From Heterobilharzia americana (taxonomy: Eukaryota; Platyhelminthes; Trematoda; Strigeidida; Schistosomatidae), in assembly GCA_944470555.2 (NCBI GenBank), contig OX104128.1:558001-622000 (forward strand): a stretch of DNA of 64,000 bases, read 5' to 3'. A model generated the notes under the pieces. It was not told where the DNA came from. It was given only the letters and a program-made list of their open reading frames with translations, and made no database searches. Below are positions 45,740 through 57,835 of this stretch, piece after piece. Every line of letters begins with the position of its first letter. Positions within the stretch are counted from its first letter, which is position 1. Position numbers and translations under genes: made by a program.

Positions 45740-47275
45740 TGTTAGATATACCACAAAGTGAAGGAACAGTATTGTTTACTGGATTACGTTTCGGACATAA
45801 TTTACTGTCCATAGTCACATCAGGATCACTACACAACTTTGAAATATCCTTTACATAGTCCTAATTTCATCTTCCCCTTTGTGATATGCGTAGTAAGATT
45901 CTCCATATACCAGGAACAGGTGCTAAGTCATTCCTATTGTTGCATGTATTAGATGTTGATTAGGTAAACAAAGATTCAGTAAGCAGTCTCTCTCTCCACC
46001 TAGCTTTATTGGACTTAAGTACAGCGGTTTTGTCCTACTCTATTGTATGCTTGTGTATGTTGCTGCATGCATTGCAATAGTCCAGTGTTTTTAAAAAAGA
46101 ATATTCATCCTATTGAGACCTGTTATTTAATATTTAGCTGAATTCCCATGTTTCGACAATCTAACTGACCCTGACCGGCTAGTTTGACCTATGTACTTGA
46201 CCTTAAAGTTACTGCATGGAATTTGATAGATTAGAGTATTTTGCTGAATTGGTTCTATCAGATCCTAAAGCAACCCGACAAAGCTTATTTCTTAGTGAGT
46301 TTATGGGTTTAGATGTCACCCTAATTCCGGCCTTGTTGAGAACCCTAAGTAAAGCTTCTGGTGTACCTTCCTTATACGGTACAAATCTCGTCAATGTGTT
46401 TCAATCCCTTACGGGGACTAGTTTTAGCTCTGTCATTTAGACATTTGACTAAACCTGCCTTAAATGATAGTGGATGTGATGACCTGAAGTTTAGATACCT
46501 GTTACACACTGTGTCGGATTCTTGTACATGATAATATGCAAACCTCTATCTATCGTTCGTTTTATTCCGCAATTCAACATACGTAATTCTCTTTGTTCAT
46601 TTTCTACCTGCTCGTAAGTGAATTGGATTATGTCTACTACAGAGTTTATATGTGTGAGTAAATTCTCGATATGTTCCAATTTCAACACAGTAAATGTGTC
46701 ATCCACATATCGTCACCATAGTTTTGGTTCAGGACTAAACATTTGTAAAGCCATGTCTTTCCAACTATCCATAAATATATCTGCTACGGTTGGGGATAAT
46801 GGTTATCCCTTTGATACTCCTTGTGTTTATCTGTATATTTTCTCCTGAAACTTGAAGACTGTGGAGGTCAGGCACAACTGTACACCTTATATAATTTCGA
46901 CAACTGATTTCTTAGTTCTGTAAATAAGTTTGAGTCAATATTTAGTTGCTTTCTGACTGCCTAGAGTGCCATATTGATTGGTATTTTAGTATAGAGACTA
47001 GTTACTTCGAAAATAACCATTTTTTTCATCCTCTTCTATATAAAGGTCATTGAGTCTTAATTGTAATTGGTAAGAACTGACTAGTCAAGAAGTTGAAAGG
47101 TTTCTAGTAGGACATAATATTGATACTAATTACTTTGACAGTTCACATGTTGGGGGTATTTCTGAAGTACGGATCTAATAGAATAACCTGGTCCATGAGC
47201 CTTCATAGTTCCGTAAATCCTGATAGGATTATTAGCTTTAGGCATTAAATTAGACCATTTATATTCACCCAGAAA
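45740..47275 (-). mobile_element. Penelope-like element copy with longer RT region
   Basis: Minus strand, in order: RT N-terminal part (47260-46850; NPIRIYGTMKAHGPGYSIRS), PLSPTVADIFMDSWKDMALQ, RYVDDTFTVLKLEHIENLLT (near 46700), then a shortened linker, endonuclease (46440-46130) and 3' region (46000-45770). Many stops. The start of the RT is more complete than in the 7 kb copy. Confidence 0.8.
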
Positions 47276-47284
47276 TGGCTTCAT

Positions 47285-47470
47285 TCAGTGTACCAGTAAA
47301 AAACAAAGAATATGAAGTGACAGGTTTATAAAAATCAGATGTCGAAAGTAGTGTGATTACATTGATTTATATATGAGGAATAATTCATGAACGAAACTTC
47401 ATCATCAAGTAGATAATACTATCTCACTGGGCGATATATATCAAATAAAACAATCTAATATGGAATTAAC
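47285..47470 (+). mobile_element. PLE 3' region, split by two RTE insertions
   Basis: Matches 30680-30840 (AGATGTCGAAAGTAGTGTG, CATATCAAATAAAACAATC-type end). The same sequence resumes at 50811-50913 after the RTE copy (CATTCTACCATAGTGACCAA, TTTCACACTCATATTAATG), and again after 51700. Confidence 0.7.
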
Positions 47471-50400
47471 CTCGCCTGGTTAACTAGTTCACTAGTTACT
47501 AGCCGGTCCTAAGCCCGGGTAAACAAGGAAGGTTAGGCATACGGCTAGCAACCCCACCCCGGAAAATAAATCTAACCACTGAACAAACTTCAAAGCACAA
47601 ACAAAATATAAAAAATGAAAACAAAATTATTCCTCGCTGGAATCGGAAAGACGAAATGACGCCAGTTGGTGAAAGCCTTCGGGAAGCCAATTGGCCGATG
47701 TGTCTTCTCTTGATGGAAGCGAAAGTAAACGTGGGGACATGGAATGTCCGCACAATGTTTGAACCCAGCAAGGCAGCCCAGATTGCAAACGAGATGAGAA
47801 GGTATCACATTGAAGTGTTAGGAATTTGCGAAAGCACATGGAATGGGAGTGGTCTCTCCAAACTGTCAACTGGAGAATCAATAATCTAACTCCGATATTG
47901 TCGCCCAGACGACAACCACAAGCACACTGAGTTTTAGAGTACCTATCATGATGTCCCCTCCCAAGAGCGTCGAAGGCTCACTCTCATGCAGCGGGAATCA
48001 GTCCCCTCCAGGATCATAACAGCAGGATTCAACTCAAAAGGAAGGAAAGTCACAATCGTACAATGTTACGCATCTACAAGTAATGCAGATGAAGAGAAGA
48101 AGGAGAGATTCTACAGACAACTTCAATCAACACTGGACATAACCCCACCACAGTTGGCGACATCACAATTCCAATAGGCCACATGAATGCCATACTCGGA
48201 GCGGAAAACACAGGAAGAGAACTTACCATGGGTCGAGAAGCACTCGGTAAAATGAATGAGAATGGAGAATTGTTTGCACACTTCTATGCATTCAACGATT
48301 TGGTGATTGGAGTCAGGCAGTGTGTTCAAGCACAAGGATATCCACAAAGAGACATGGATTTGATTTTACCAGACATCAGGACACACTAAAAATCAAATCG
48401 ACTTTATCTCAATCTCAAGAAAGTGGAGGCGCAAACAGCCTACTTGACACAAGGTCAAGAAGAGGAGCAGATGTAGGTTCACACCACTCACCATCTAGTG
48501 CAAGGAACCTTCCAAATCAAGTTAAAAGCCTTCAAGGAAGCTGGTGATAGACGACCACAGTTCAAGTACAACACTCGGAAACTGAAGGATGAAACTACAA
48601 AGGAAATCTTCAAGGCAGCCAGCCATCAAGACAAAATGGGAGATATCGAGCAACATCCCTGAAGAAACTTGTGTGGAAGAACACTGGAACTCTTTGAAAG
48701 AGATGTTGAAAGAAACCTGCACAGCCGTATTAGGAAGGAAGAAGAAAGAAGACAAGGAATGGATCTCGATGGACACATGGAAGCTGGTAGAGGAGAGGAG
48801 GATGGTGAAGCAGAAGATAAACCAGTGCAAGCATGCACAACGAGAAGAGGATCTGAGTACAATGTATAAAACAAAACACCGGACAAAGAAGTGAAGAAGA
48901 GTGCACGCAAAGACAAAAGACACTTCCACAACACACTGGTAAGTGAAGCAGAACAGGCTGCAGGTAGTAGAGACACAGACCTGACAACATTGTATCAAAT
49001 AACCAGGTTACTATCTGGGAAGAGATCAACACACGTGGAACCAATAAAAGATGAAGAAGGAAATTTAATTACCAAAGGAGAAAAACAAAGGAAACGATGG
49101 GTTGATCACTTCAAGAAGCTCTTGAATCGACCACCACCACCACCTGCACTTCGTCCAGAAATACCACCTGAAGCACAGCCACAGGAATACCAGTGAACAC
49201 AAGCCCTCCGACCAAGGACGAAGTCCTGAATGCCATAAGGCTACTGAAATGCGGGAAATCAGCAGGACCAGATGAGATCCCTCCAGAAGCACTGAAAACA
49301 GACGCAGAGACAACAGTGGACATGCTCATACCACACCACTATTGCAGAAGGTTTGCGAGGAAGGAAGGAAAGGTACCTGTCTATTCATTTAAAGAAGGGC
49401 TATCTTGTCAAACTCGCGAAGAAGGAAGACGTCAGTCTTTGGAAGTACTAGCGCGGGATCACGCTCCTGTTCACCCACCTCAAGCAAAATATTAAGTCGC
49501 ATCATCCTGGAGAGACTAAAGGATGCACTGGATTCAAAACTATGACCGGAACAGGCTCACTGGATTCAGGAAGTACAAATCATATGCGGACCGAATTGCA
49601 ACGCCACTCTACGCATCATCATAGAACAGAGTATAAAATGGCAGTCCAGTCAACTCTCGACCTCAACTTCATCGACTTTGAAAAGGCCTTTGACAGCGTC
49701 GACCGACAAGTAATTTGGCAGTCAGCTGCTTCAACACTACGGAATACTACAAACCTTTATCAACCTCATTCAACAACTATATGAAGACGCCACATGCCAA
49801 GTAATTCACAATGGGAAGCTCAGTGATGCTTTTGAAGTGAAGAGAGGAGTGAAACAAGGTTGCCTACTATCCCTTATGATATTTCTAATTGTGGCCGACT
49901 AGACTGGATCATGCAGCAAACAGTGGGCAGCGAGAAGAGAGGGATACGCTGGCTGGACTGCGGAAAAGAACCTAGAAGACTTGGATTTCGCCAGTGATGA
50001 CTTGTGCCCGATGTCACACAAACTTGAAGATCTACAGGCAAAAACTAACAAGTTGATAGAAGAGGCAGAGCAGCGAAGACGGGACTTCAAGTGAATATAG
50101 AGAAGACAGAGGTGATGAAGATACCCAACCAACAACAACAACAAACTCCAATCACCATGAACGGAGAAACGGCAGAAAGGAAGTAACCTCCTTCACCTAT
50201 CTACGAAGCACTGTTTCAACTACAGGTGGCGGCACAGACGAGGATGTCAAAGTCAGAATCGGCAAAGCAAGACAGGCGTTCATTAGCCTGAAACCAGTGT
50301 GGAGATCTGCACTCAGCATGCGGAACAAGATACGGATTTTCAACACCAACGTCAAGTCAGTGCTTCTGTATGGTTCAGAGACATGGCGCGTTACGAAAGG

Positions 50401-50810
50401 GATTTCCAATAAACTACAGACATTCATCAACAACTTCCCCCCTACGCTGGCTCGATACTGAAGATCAGATAGCCAGAATAATTAGAATAAGCAACAAGGA
50501 CTCTGGGAACGAACCAACCAAGAAACTATCACCCAACAAATATGCACTGGAAGGAAGTGGAGATGGATTGGGCATACACTGAGAAAGCCGACTGGGGACA
50601 TCACACGTCAGGCCAGTTGCTCCAGTGGAATCCCCATGGGAAGCGACGAGTTGGGGGTCGAGGCGAGGGTGACATGGAGGAGATCGTGCGAGGAGGAAAT
50701 GAGAGCTTCTGGGCTGTCGTAGAGCCAGGTTCAAAGATTTCAGAGAAGAGAGTGGAATGGAGACGTGCTACTGAAGCCCTATTTCCATTAGGAACCCAAG
50801 GGACTAAAAA
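47471..50810 (+). mobile_element. RTE-like retrotransposon, nearly full length, inactive
   Basis: About 3.34 kb, closely similar to the 20.2 kb copy over its whole length. Endonuclease pieces GTWNVRTMFEPSKAAQIANE, CESTWNGSG; RT pieces LKCGKSAGPDEIPPEALK and LNFIDFEKAFDSVDRQVIW (49660-49730); catalytic FADD box reads FASDD (49984-49998); C-terminal SLKPVWRSALSMRNKIRIFN. The 3' end is GGGACTAAAAA. The putative imperfect target-site duplication is TAATATGGAATTAA (47456-47469) and TAATATTATGGATTAC (50811-50826). It is inserted in a PLE 3' region. Confidence 0.85.
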
Positions 50811-50927
50811 TAATATTATGGATTACATTCTACCATAGTGACCAAGTTTCACACTCATATTAATGAAACATCTGCGAGATAATATTAGAATAGAGTTCGT
50901 TTAATCATTTGCTAACGCGACATAATA

Positions 50928-51686
50928 GAGACGACAGAGGTGGTGAAGATACCCAACCAACACCACCACCATCAACAACACGCTCCAATCACCATCAACG
51001 GGAGAAACCGAAAGGAAGTAGCCTCCTTCAGCTATCTACGCAGCACTGTTTCAACTACAGGTGGCATAGACAAGAACGTCAAAGCCAGGATCGGAAAAAC
51101 AAAACAGGCGTTCATTAGCCTGAAACCAGTGTGGAGATCTACTGCACTCCACTCCACTCAGCATAAAGCGTGAACAACATCCAGATTTTCAACACCAACG
51201 TCAAGTCGGTGCTCCTATATGGTTCAGAGACATGGCGCGTTACGAAAGGCATTTCCAACAAACTACAGACATTCACCAACAACTGCCCCCTATGCTGGCT
51301 CGTTACTGAAGATCAGATGGCCAGAATAATAAGAATAAGCAACAAGGAACTCTGGCCGACTGGCAATGAACCAACCAACAACCTATCACTCAACAAATAT
51401 GCAGAAGGAAGTGGAGATGGACTGGATTGGGCAAACACTGAGAATGCCGACTGAGGACATCACGTGTCAGGCCACGCCCTCGAGTGGAACCCAGATGAGG
51501 AACGGCGAGTTGGGCATCCGAAACCACGAGGGTGACATGGAGGAGATCGTGCGAGGAGGAGATGAGAGCTTCTGGGCTGTCGTGGAGCCAGGTCCAAAAG
51601 ATTGCAGAGGAGAGAGTGGAATGGAGACGTGCTACTGAAGCCGTATGTCCCACTAGGAACCCAAGGGACAAATAATAATAAAAAAT
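50928..51686 (+). mobile_element. RTE-like copy, 5'-truncated, with TSD
   Basis: Last ~760 bp of the family: SYLRSTVSTTGGIDKNVKAR, NTNVKSVLLYGSETWRVTKG, EDQMARIIRISNKELWPTGN, and a GGGACAAATAATAATAAAAA 3' end. Flanks: AACGCGACATAATA (50914-50927) and AACATGACATAATA (51687-51700), a 14-bp target-site duplication with two mismatches. Coding frames are better kept than in the other copies. Confidence 0.85.
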
Positions 51687-51729
51687 AACATGACATAATA
51701 CCACTAAAACAAGTTAGCAATCTAGAGAT

Positions 51730-52165
51730 TAGGCGAAGTGTACTAGGTAAAAAAGACAAGTCAAGTCAGTCATTGCAGTTGTGAACCTTCATCGACTGAG
51801 ACGGATTGGACATGTTTGATGCATGCCGAGACGCCACCTAACTCAACATACAATGTTAGGAGGAGTTGAATTAGGTTACAGAAGAGTTTAGAGTAGCCAA
51901 ACTAAAACGTGGCTCCCATCAATGAAGTCGCTGACTGCTGGCGGGAGCCGTGTAGAGATAAGAATCAGTGATTGAGGACTCTCCGTGACATGGCTGAAAA
52001 TTGGTCACAGTGTCACGGACGTATACAATCCTTGAGGTCTTCCAAAGCTTGGATATTTTTTACCAACCTTCATCTTCAAGTTGTTTCTCCTCTCTTACAC
52101 CTTTGTGTTCTTTCATGCCAGCACTTCATATCCATTTATTCTTGGTATACTATTGTGAAGTGTGG
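51730..52165 (+). repeat. Old NLR-B-related fragment
   Basis: Plus strand: TTCATCGACTGAGACGGATT, GTGACATGGCTGAAAATTGG, CCTTCATCTTCAAGTTGTTT and TATACTATTGTGAAGTGTGG. No reading frame. Confidence 0.6.
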
Positions 52166-52169
52166 CAGC

Positions 52170-52685
52170 TTGTACTCTGATGTACTTGTGTACAAGCATG
52201 TACGTTGGTTTTGTCTGCCTATTAAAAAAAAATGATATTTGTACCACCGTAATCAGTATTATGAAATAAGAAATGGAGTGTTGCCATGAAATTATAGTCG
52301 ACAAATGGTATACCATTCCCTTATGTTCAATGGAAAGCCTAATTATCGTTACTTAAACTGCATAAAATGCCAGAAATCCGTTGAAAACAGAGAATATCTA
52401 CTGCGATTTGATTTGAAGGGGATGAAAATCGTTTCACATTGTAAATCGTACTAAGGAAGAAGTGTTTTTTTATATCAACGACTATATTTATCAAGAAACA
52501 CTGTCAGTTATCTTTGCATGCACTAAGTTTATATTCAACGGAAACGGCGGTGAGATGTTTTGGTATAAGGAATCAGTAGCCAGGATGCACTTGTTGACAC
52601 TCATCAACAGATACCTGCAAACATGAAGAAACCAGGGTTCCTTAGGGCCTCCTACCCATCGACTCACATCTTATACCAAAGTTGT
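52170..52685. other. No gene seen
   Basis: AT-rich, with no repeat match noticed. Confidence 0.4.
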
Positions 52686-52689
52686 TTTC

Positions 52690-52900
52690 AGATGAGTACC
52701 AGTAAGAAGCCTGATCTAGGTTTCGTGCTTGTTGGCGCTCATCAACAACCTAGAAGGAACTAATATCCCATGTGAGATTCGAATCCATATCAGCCAATGT
52801 TGTAGTCAGCGATGCTACCAGTGAGCTATTCGAGCCATGACTGACCTCCTGAAGGACTAGATTAGATACAATTATTCGTCACCGGTGAGCAATAAGTTCC
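52690..52900 (-). repeat. S3 repeat with hammerhead-like end
   Basis: Minus strand: tRNA-like head (GAATAGCTCACTGGTAGCAT; GGATTCGAATCTC as B box), then a hammerhead-like segment near 52700-52755: TTGATGA (C3 to T), stem II GCGC/GCAC with one mismatch, GAAACCTAGATC, stem I changed. Confidence 0.6.
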
Positions 52901-52904
52901 ATTT

Positions 52905-53600
52905 TTTCTAGTCGTGAGCGCTGACGAAATCCTGTTGATCATTTTGCGATATGGCTATCCATCATGGTGCACTCTGGATGGATGTTATTTGGTTGAAGGC
53001 AATCGACAGTGAGCTTCGGATGAAAGTACAGCGTACTGTCGTTTTGCATCACTTAGCGCAGCGGCTATAATATCGTCTACTTGACAGATAAACTGTTGTC
53101 AACACACAGCAAATAAGGACAAGACATCGACATCATTCACCTTAAATATATTGCTGAACAATATCAGTAGCTAGAAACTGCTCAAATCAGTCTGTGGATT
53201 TCGCTAACTAGATCATTAAAGATTAAATACTTTAGCGTGAACAAGTATATTTCCCATATCATCCTCGTCTACAGCTGTACAACGGCATCTAAATGCGGTT
53301 CATGTGCATCAAAAAGTCAATATTTGTTCATCAACAACTATTAGCATCATGTGGTCATGAAAATAGTATAGGATGGAGATTACGTAGCAAAGTGAGTAGA
53401 CAGTTGTCAATGAGCAAGGGAATGAAATGAGTTAAGCGACAACTGTCTTTGTAAAAAGACTAGTTAGAATTAAGAAGTGAATAAGGCCAGAGAATGGCAA
53501 AGTTGCATCTTGGATGTACAGTTCCAGTTTCGATTGTTGATATTCTGAGAGCCTTAGCGATTCCAAGTAAATGTTTCCTCATACTCCGTGGAAGACTACG
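52905..53600. other. No gene seen
   Basis: No protein or repeat signature identified. Confidence 0.4.
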
Positions 53601-53633
53601 TTGTATTCATGATAGATAGTAGCTAGCAGTGGA

Positions 53634-53678
53634 ATCCAGGACGCGCGTTTCCTACTATTTAGAGCTCGTCAGCTGGAT
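53634..53678 (-). ncRNA. Candidate hammerhead ribozyme (S1, second unit of the dimer)
   Basis: Core CTGACGA, GAAAC and cleavage triplet GTC intact; stem I ATCCAG/CTGGAT perfect; stem III ACGCGCGT minimal. Stem II is disrupted (GCTC facing GTAG), so activity is doubtful. Confidence 0.6.
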
Positions 53679-53953
53679 TTGCCTGCCTCTCAGTGAACGA
53701 TGTTGTTCCCACTAGCAGTCGAACTCGGGCCTAACCACTTCAGACATCAGAGCACTGCTTACTAGGCCAATGAGTCACGATAGCTACTTCTTGTGTAATG
53801 GGTATAGTTTTAATGTTGTTACTTATGATCTCCCGTCGTTGATTGAACTGAATTTGATCGGTTTGTACTGACTGACATATGGACTCCAACGCGGATGTCC
53901 CGATATTGGTTGTTTCAATTTTATATGAATGATGGATAGTAGCTAGCAGTTGA

Positions 53954-53998
53954 ATCCAGGGTGCGCTTTTCATCTTATTTAGGACTCATCAGCTGGAT
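53954..53998 (-). ncRNA. Decayed hammerhead (S1, first unit of the dimer)
   Basis: Core CTGATGA and perfect stem I ATCCAG/CTGGAT, but the cleavage triplet reads ACC (the essential U at 16.1 is lost) and stem II GTCC/AGAT is weakened. Probably inactive. Confidence 0.6.
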
Positions 53999-54039
53999 GT
54001 ACCTGTCTACCAGTGAGCGATGTTGTTCCCACTAAGACA

Positions 54040-55170
54040 TTATTAAGATTACGTTATACTTTGTAGACTAGTGCAAACGAATCTTCTGAAGTTGTGTCCA
54101 CCGTTAACCAAATGTTCTATTATGGAGTTGCTAATTTATTTATGTTGATCTTTATTAAATCATGTTGGAAGGTGATGGCGTCGACGTACTTAGTTCCACA
54201 GGAGCAGATGAATTGATATTTACATTCTGCACTACAGTAACTGAAAACTGACAGTAGTATTTCGATGTAGATTTTTATCTGTGTATCTTTCTGAGCATCC
54301 ATTTCTGATAACCGTCGATCTGAAAAATTGAATTTCGTCTTCTAAACTGTCTAACAACTTTATTTTCCGACTGATGATAACTCATCTGTAAAAGTTCATG
54401 TCATTTGTTTATTCCATATGGATTTTCGATAAATGGATCTTATAAGCCTCCTATCATCTCTACAACCCATCAAGAATAGCATTTTTGAGTATGATTCTAT
54501 TTACATTGGGAAGTCGATAGAGGAGTGACATTCATTGAGAAATTGGAGTACTTTCTGCAAATCATAGTTGTTGTTATAAAGAATGAATGAATCATTGAAA
54601 GATCTTATGAAGAATGCAAACTGTTTTTACTCAGTTTGGACATAAATATATATGCTACCAGTGGGTCAAATTGTGATCCAGTTGCCACCGCGTCTTACCG
54701 GTGGTAGAAGGTATTATTTAAGCTAAATTCTACATCATAGGTGCTTCTTAAGAGTAGTTTCTTTTAAAAATTTCATCGGTATATCAATGTTGAACTGGAA
54801 TTCAGTCAATTTTATCTTATAATGAAACAAACTGATTTAATCAGCGGAACATTTGTGAATAATAAAATCAATAACATTGAATGCATCTTCTTATGACTTC
54901 TAGAAGTTGACGGATCGATATAGCAATTGAATAATAAGGTGAGTTAGACATATCCAGGATTAGACGTAATGAAAAGTCACGTTTAAGGGTTTTTAGTACT
55001 TCGTAGAGATGAAGAATATTTAATTTACAAGGTCTTAACTTAATCCTTCTTATGACTTCGAACTGCTGATTAATTCATTACGCTTTCCTTAAAGAATTTC
55101 AGTCAGTTGACGTTCAGTTGTCTCTTCTCTACTCAGAGTGATATATACAATGGATAGTAGTTTTTGCTTG
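54040..55170. other. No gene seen
   Basis: The minus-strand frame 54120-54302 is short and without a motif. Confidence 0.4.
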
Positions 55171-55174
55171 CTTG

Positions 55175-55305
55175 GCTCCAAGCTAATCAGCGGTGCATCC
55201 GGACAAATTCAATTAACAGAACGAATTGTGCAGACTAACTGAATCTAACCAACTGACTCGGATTGGTTAGTATACCTTGAAATAGGATGATTAATTTTCA
55301 AATGA
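55175..55305 (+). repeat. Unclassified repeat U1, second copy
   Basis: Diverged match to 12000-12120: GACAAATTCA, CTGAATCTAACCAACTGACT, GGTATACC-like TAGTATACCTTGAAATAGG. Confidence 0.45.
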
Positions 55306-55309
55306 TTTT

Positions 55310-55583
55310 CCCATTAGACTACTGAGTGACAACAGCCATTTCTTGTGTGACGTGTACAGTATAGTTATTTATGTTACAGCTTGGAAATCTCCAACTCATA
55401 AGTCTCAAATAGAAACAAATGCGCTTCTTGAATTCCACTATCAATCACTACTCATCATTATTATCAAAATTGAAAAATATCGGTAGTATCGAGGCATCTG
55501 TACAGAATCTTATTTGCCAATACTGGCTAATGAATTCACCCCAGACAACGACGGAGATTTACGAGCTACAATATCAATGCTTC
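55310..55583. repeat. S1 remnants, interrupted by an RTE
   Basis: 55315-55385 resembles the start of an S1 unit on the minus strand. 55397-55560 is a plus-strand hammerhead remnant and S1 tail (AAGTCTCAAATAGAAACAA, TTGAATTCCACTATC, TATCGAGGCATCTGTACAG, CAACGACGGAG). The RTE at 55596 follows. Confidence 0.6.
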
Positions 55584-55595
55584 ATTCTGTTTACT

Positions 55596-56054
55596 CTATA
55601 TGGTTGAAAGACTTGGCGCGTTACGAACAGCATTCCCATCAAACTACACACATTCATCAACAGTTGCCACCTATATTCGATCTTGAAGATCAAATGGCCA
55701 GAAAGAATAAACAACAAGGAACTCAATCCGGCTGACAACGAACCAACCAAGAACCTATCATCCAACAAATAAGCAGAAGAAAGTAGAGATGGATCGGGTA
55801 TACACTGAGATCATTTTGGGACATCACCCGTAAAGTCAGTCAGGTCCTCGAGTGGAATCCAAAGAAGGAAACGACGAGTTGGGCGTCTGAGACGAGGATG
55901 ATATGAAGGAGATCATGTGAGGAAGAAATGAAACCTTGTGGGCAGTCGTGAAACTAGTTTTAGAAGACTGCAGATAAGAGAGTGAAATGGCGACGTGCTA
56001 CTGAAGCCCTATGTTCCACTAGGAACCCAAGGGACAAATAAAGTAATAATAAAA
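55596..56054 (+). mobile_element. RTE-like copy, short, with perfect TSD
   Basis: The last ~460 bp of the family: GCGCGTTACGAACAGCATTC, GGAAACGACGAGTTGGGCGT, GGAACCCAAGGGACAAATAA and ATAATAA repeats. The flanks carry a perfect 12-bp duplication ATTCTGTTTACT at 55584-55595 and 56055-56066. Confidence 0.88.
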
Positions 56055-56069
56055 ATTCTGTTTACTAAT

Positions 56070-57585
56070 TGAATATACTTTTAGGTGGGGGGTGGGAGTA
56101 AGGGAGAAGTATATACAATACCAAATAAAATCCTTTTTTCGTAGGGATTTTCAACATTTTAATAATAACAACAATAACTTTGTTCCAGACAGTATTTTTG
56201 ATACAGTATACCATTGTGTGATTTCATGCATAAGAATCCTAGTTAACGCTAAGGATAGAATTAAAAGTGCAATTAATCAATATTGACTTAATGTACTTAC
56301 AAATAAGTAAACTCTAGCCTAACAGTATACCAACAGTGATAGAAGAAAAAAAAGTCCAAATAAAAAACCTTATATTTATAAACAGAATGAAAAACAGAGG
56401 AACCTTCCAATTACTGGTCATTGGTCATGCTCACGAATTGAACAGAGACAATTTAACTCTCTCTACTTTCGATCACTGAACACTACGTTTCACCCTACTT
56501 GATTCAATAACACGAAGGTGAACATCAGCCATTCAATTAGAAAGAATCTGATTTATAGTTAGACGTACATACTAGAGGAATTAAGGAAGGGCATTCTATG
56601 TAATTCTATGTTGTTTCAGTAGAATACACTACCATCTCGATGAAACTAGTACCAATTATTCATCTATTCACATGATAGAGAGTTTGATTCACTAGATGAT
56701 TGAGTCACCTTCTTTATGCAGTAGGATTATGAAATTTGAAAGTGATCACTACCAAATATACAGTCAAGATGTGATCAAACATAATATCATACCACCTATA
56801 TAAACAAGGAAGTCACTAGCCAATGGTAACTGTAAATCGATAAGTTAAAAGGTCAAAAAAGCCATTGAATTCGCTGAAGTTTCTTTGTTAGTTAGACTCA
56901 AATAATAATGATAACACAACAAATTGTATTATACAACTCAACTTGATAGAAGTTTGTATACCAACCTATGAGCCATACTTATGCTATAACGGTGTATACT
57001 GCTACCTGACTGACCAGGTGGAAATAGATGGAGTGGCGGTTCGAACCTGAGGCTTATTGACTGAAAGTTGAGAAGAGACTCAACTTTCCACTATGATGAT
57101 AATAATAATAATTCAAAAGAAATCTTAGAGTCAGAGAAACTTGTACTGTTAGCTTCTAAAATTACTCACTTCAGTAAACTACTTACTGATTGCAGAGAAA
57201 TAAATACCTAGATAAGACCAAGGGGGCTTAGAAGATTAGCGAACTAGAACGTTACCAATTCAAACAGTGCTGAGATTCACATTTTCTTCCACTATCAGAT
57301 ATAAACAAATACATGTATTTTTTAAAAGCATAACAACTATTCTCGACTGTTTGTTTATTTAATAACTAGGTAGTTTTATAGTTCTGAAGGACTTGGCTGA
57401 AACAAGACACGGTTGATAAGCTGTTGTAATGAGATGAAAGCAGTTGTGAGTTAATTCACAAGACAGGGAAAGGCTAAACTCCTGGTGGTCGGAAATATGC
57501 TGCGGAAACTCGACTAGAAATTACATTCAATAGCTTAACTAAGAGAGTGACAGCTTAACAACTCGTAATTTACTGACTCAATGTC
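56070..57585. other. No gene; one S4-like piece
   Basis: 57000-57085 has GGCGGTTCGAACCTGAGG, a B-box-like block of the S4 kind. Otherwise nothing recognised. Confidence 0.4.
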
Positions 57586-57589
57586 CATC

Positions 57590-57765
57590 ACGGTCTGAAT
57601 AGCTCAGTGGTAATGTGGTATCGAATCTTTGAGAGGATAAGAGTTCCCTCAAGGTTGCAGATATGCCTTGCTGACGAGTGCCAATAAGTGAGAAATCTAG
57701 GTTATTGCTTCCTACTGACTCTAGGCAAACGTCTAACATCAATCAAAGTGCACCGTGACAATGAG
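57590..57765 (+). repeat. S3 repeat with decayed hammerhead
   Basis: tRNA-like head (TGAATAGCTCAGTGGTAATG at 57597) and hammerhead segment CTGACGA (57671-57677) with GAAA (57692-57695). Stem II and stem I have mismatches. The left inverted end seen at 15.2 kb is absent here. Confidence 0.65.
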
Positions 57766-57835
57766 TCTCCTAGCTTAGTGACCAGATTACAATTGAAATG
57801 CACTCACCAATCTTGTTGACATTCGCACACTAGGC

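Larger units (their letters stand above)
53605..54035 (-). repeat. S1 hammerhead repeat, head-to-tail dimer
   Basis: Read on the minus strand: linker and hammerhead (54035-53954), S1 tail, then a complete tRNA-like head (ATCGTGACTCATTGGCCTAG; CCCGAGTTCGACTGC), linker and a second hammerhead (53678-53634), truncated in the tail. The two ribozymes are exactly 320 bp apart, which defines the unit. The junction between tail and next head lies in ATTACACAAGAAGTAGC. Confidence 0.82.
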
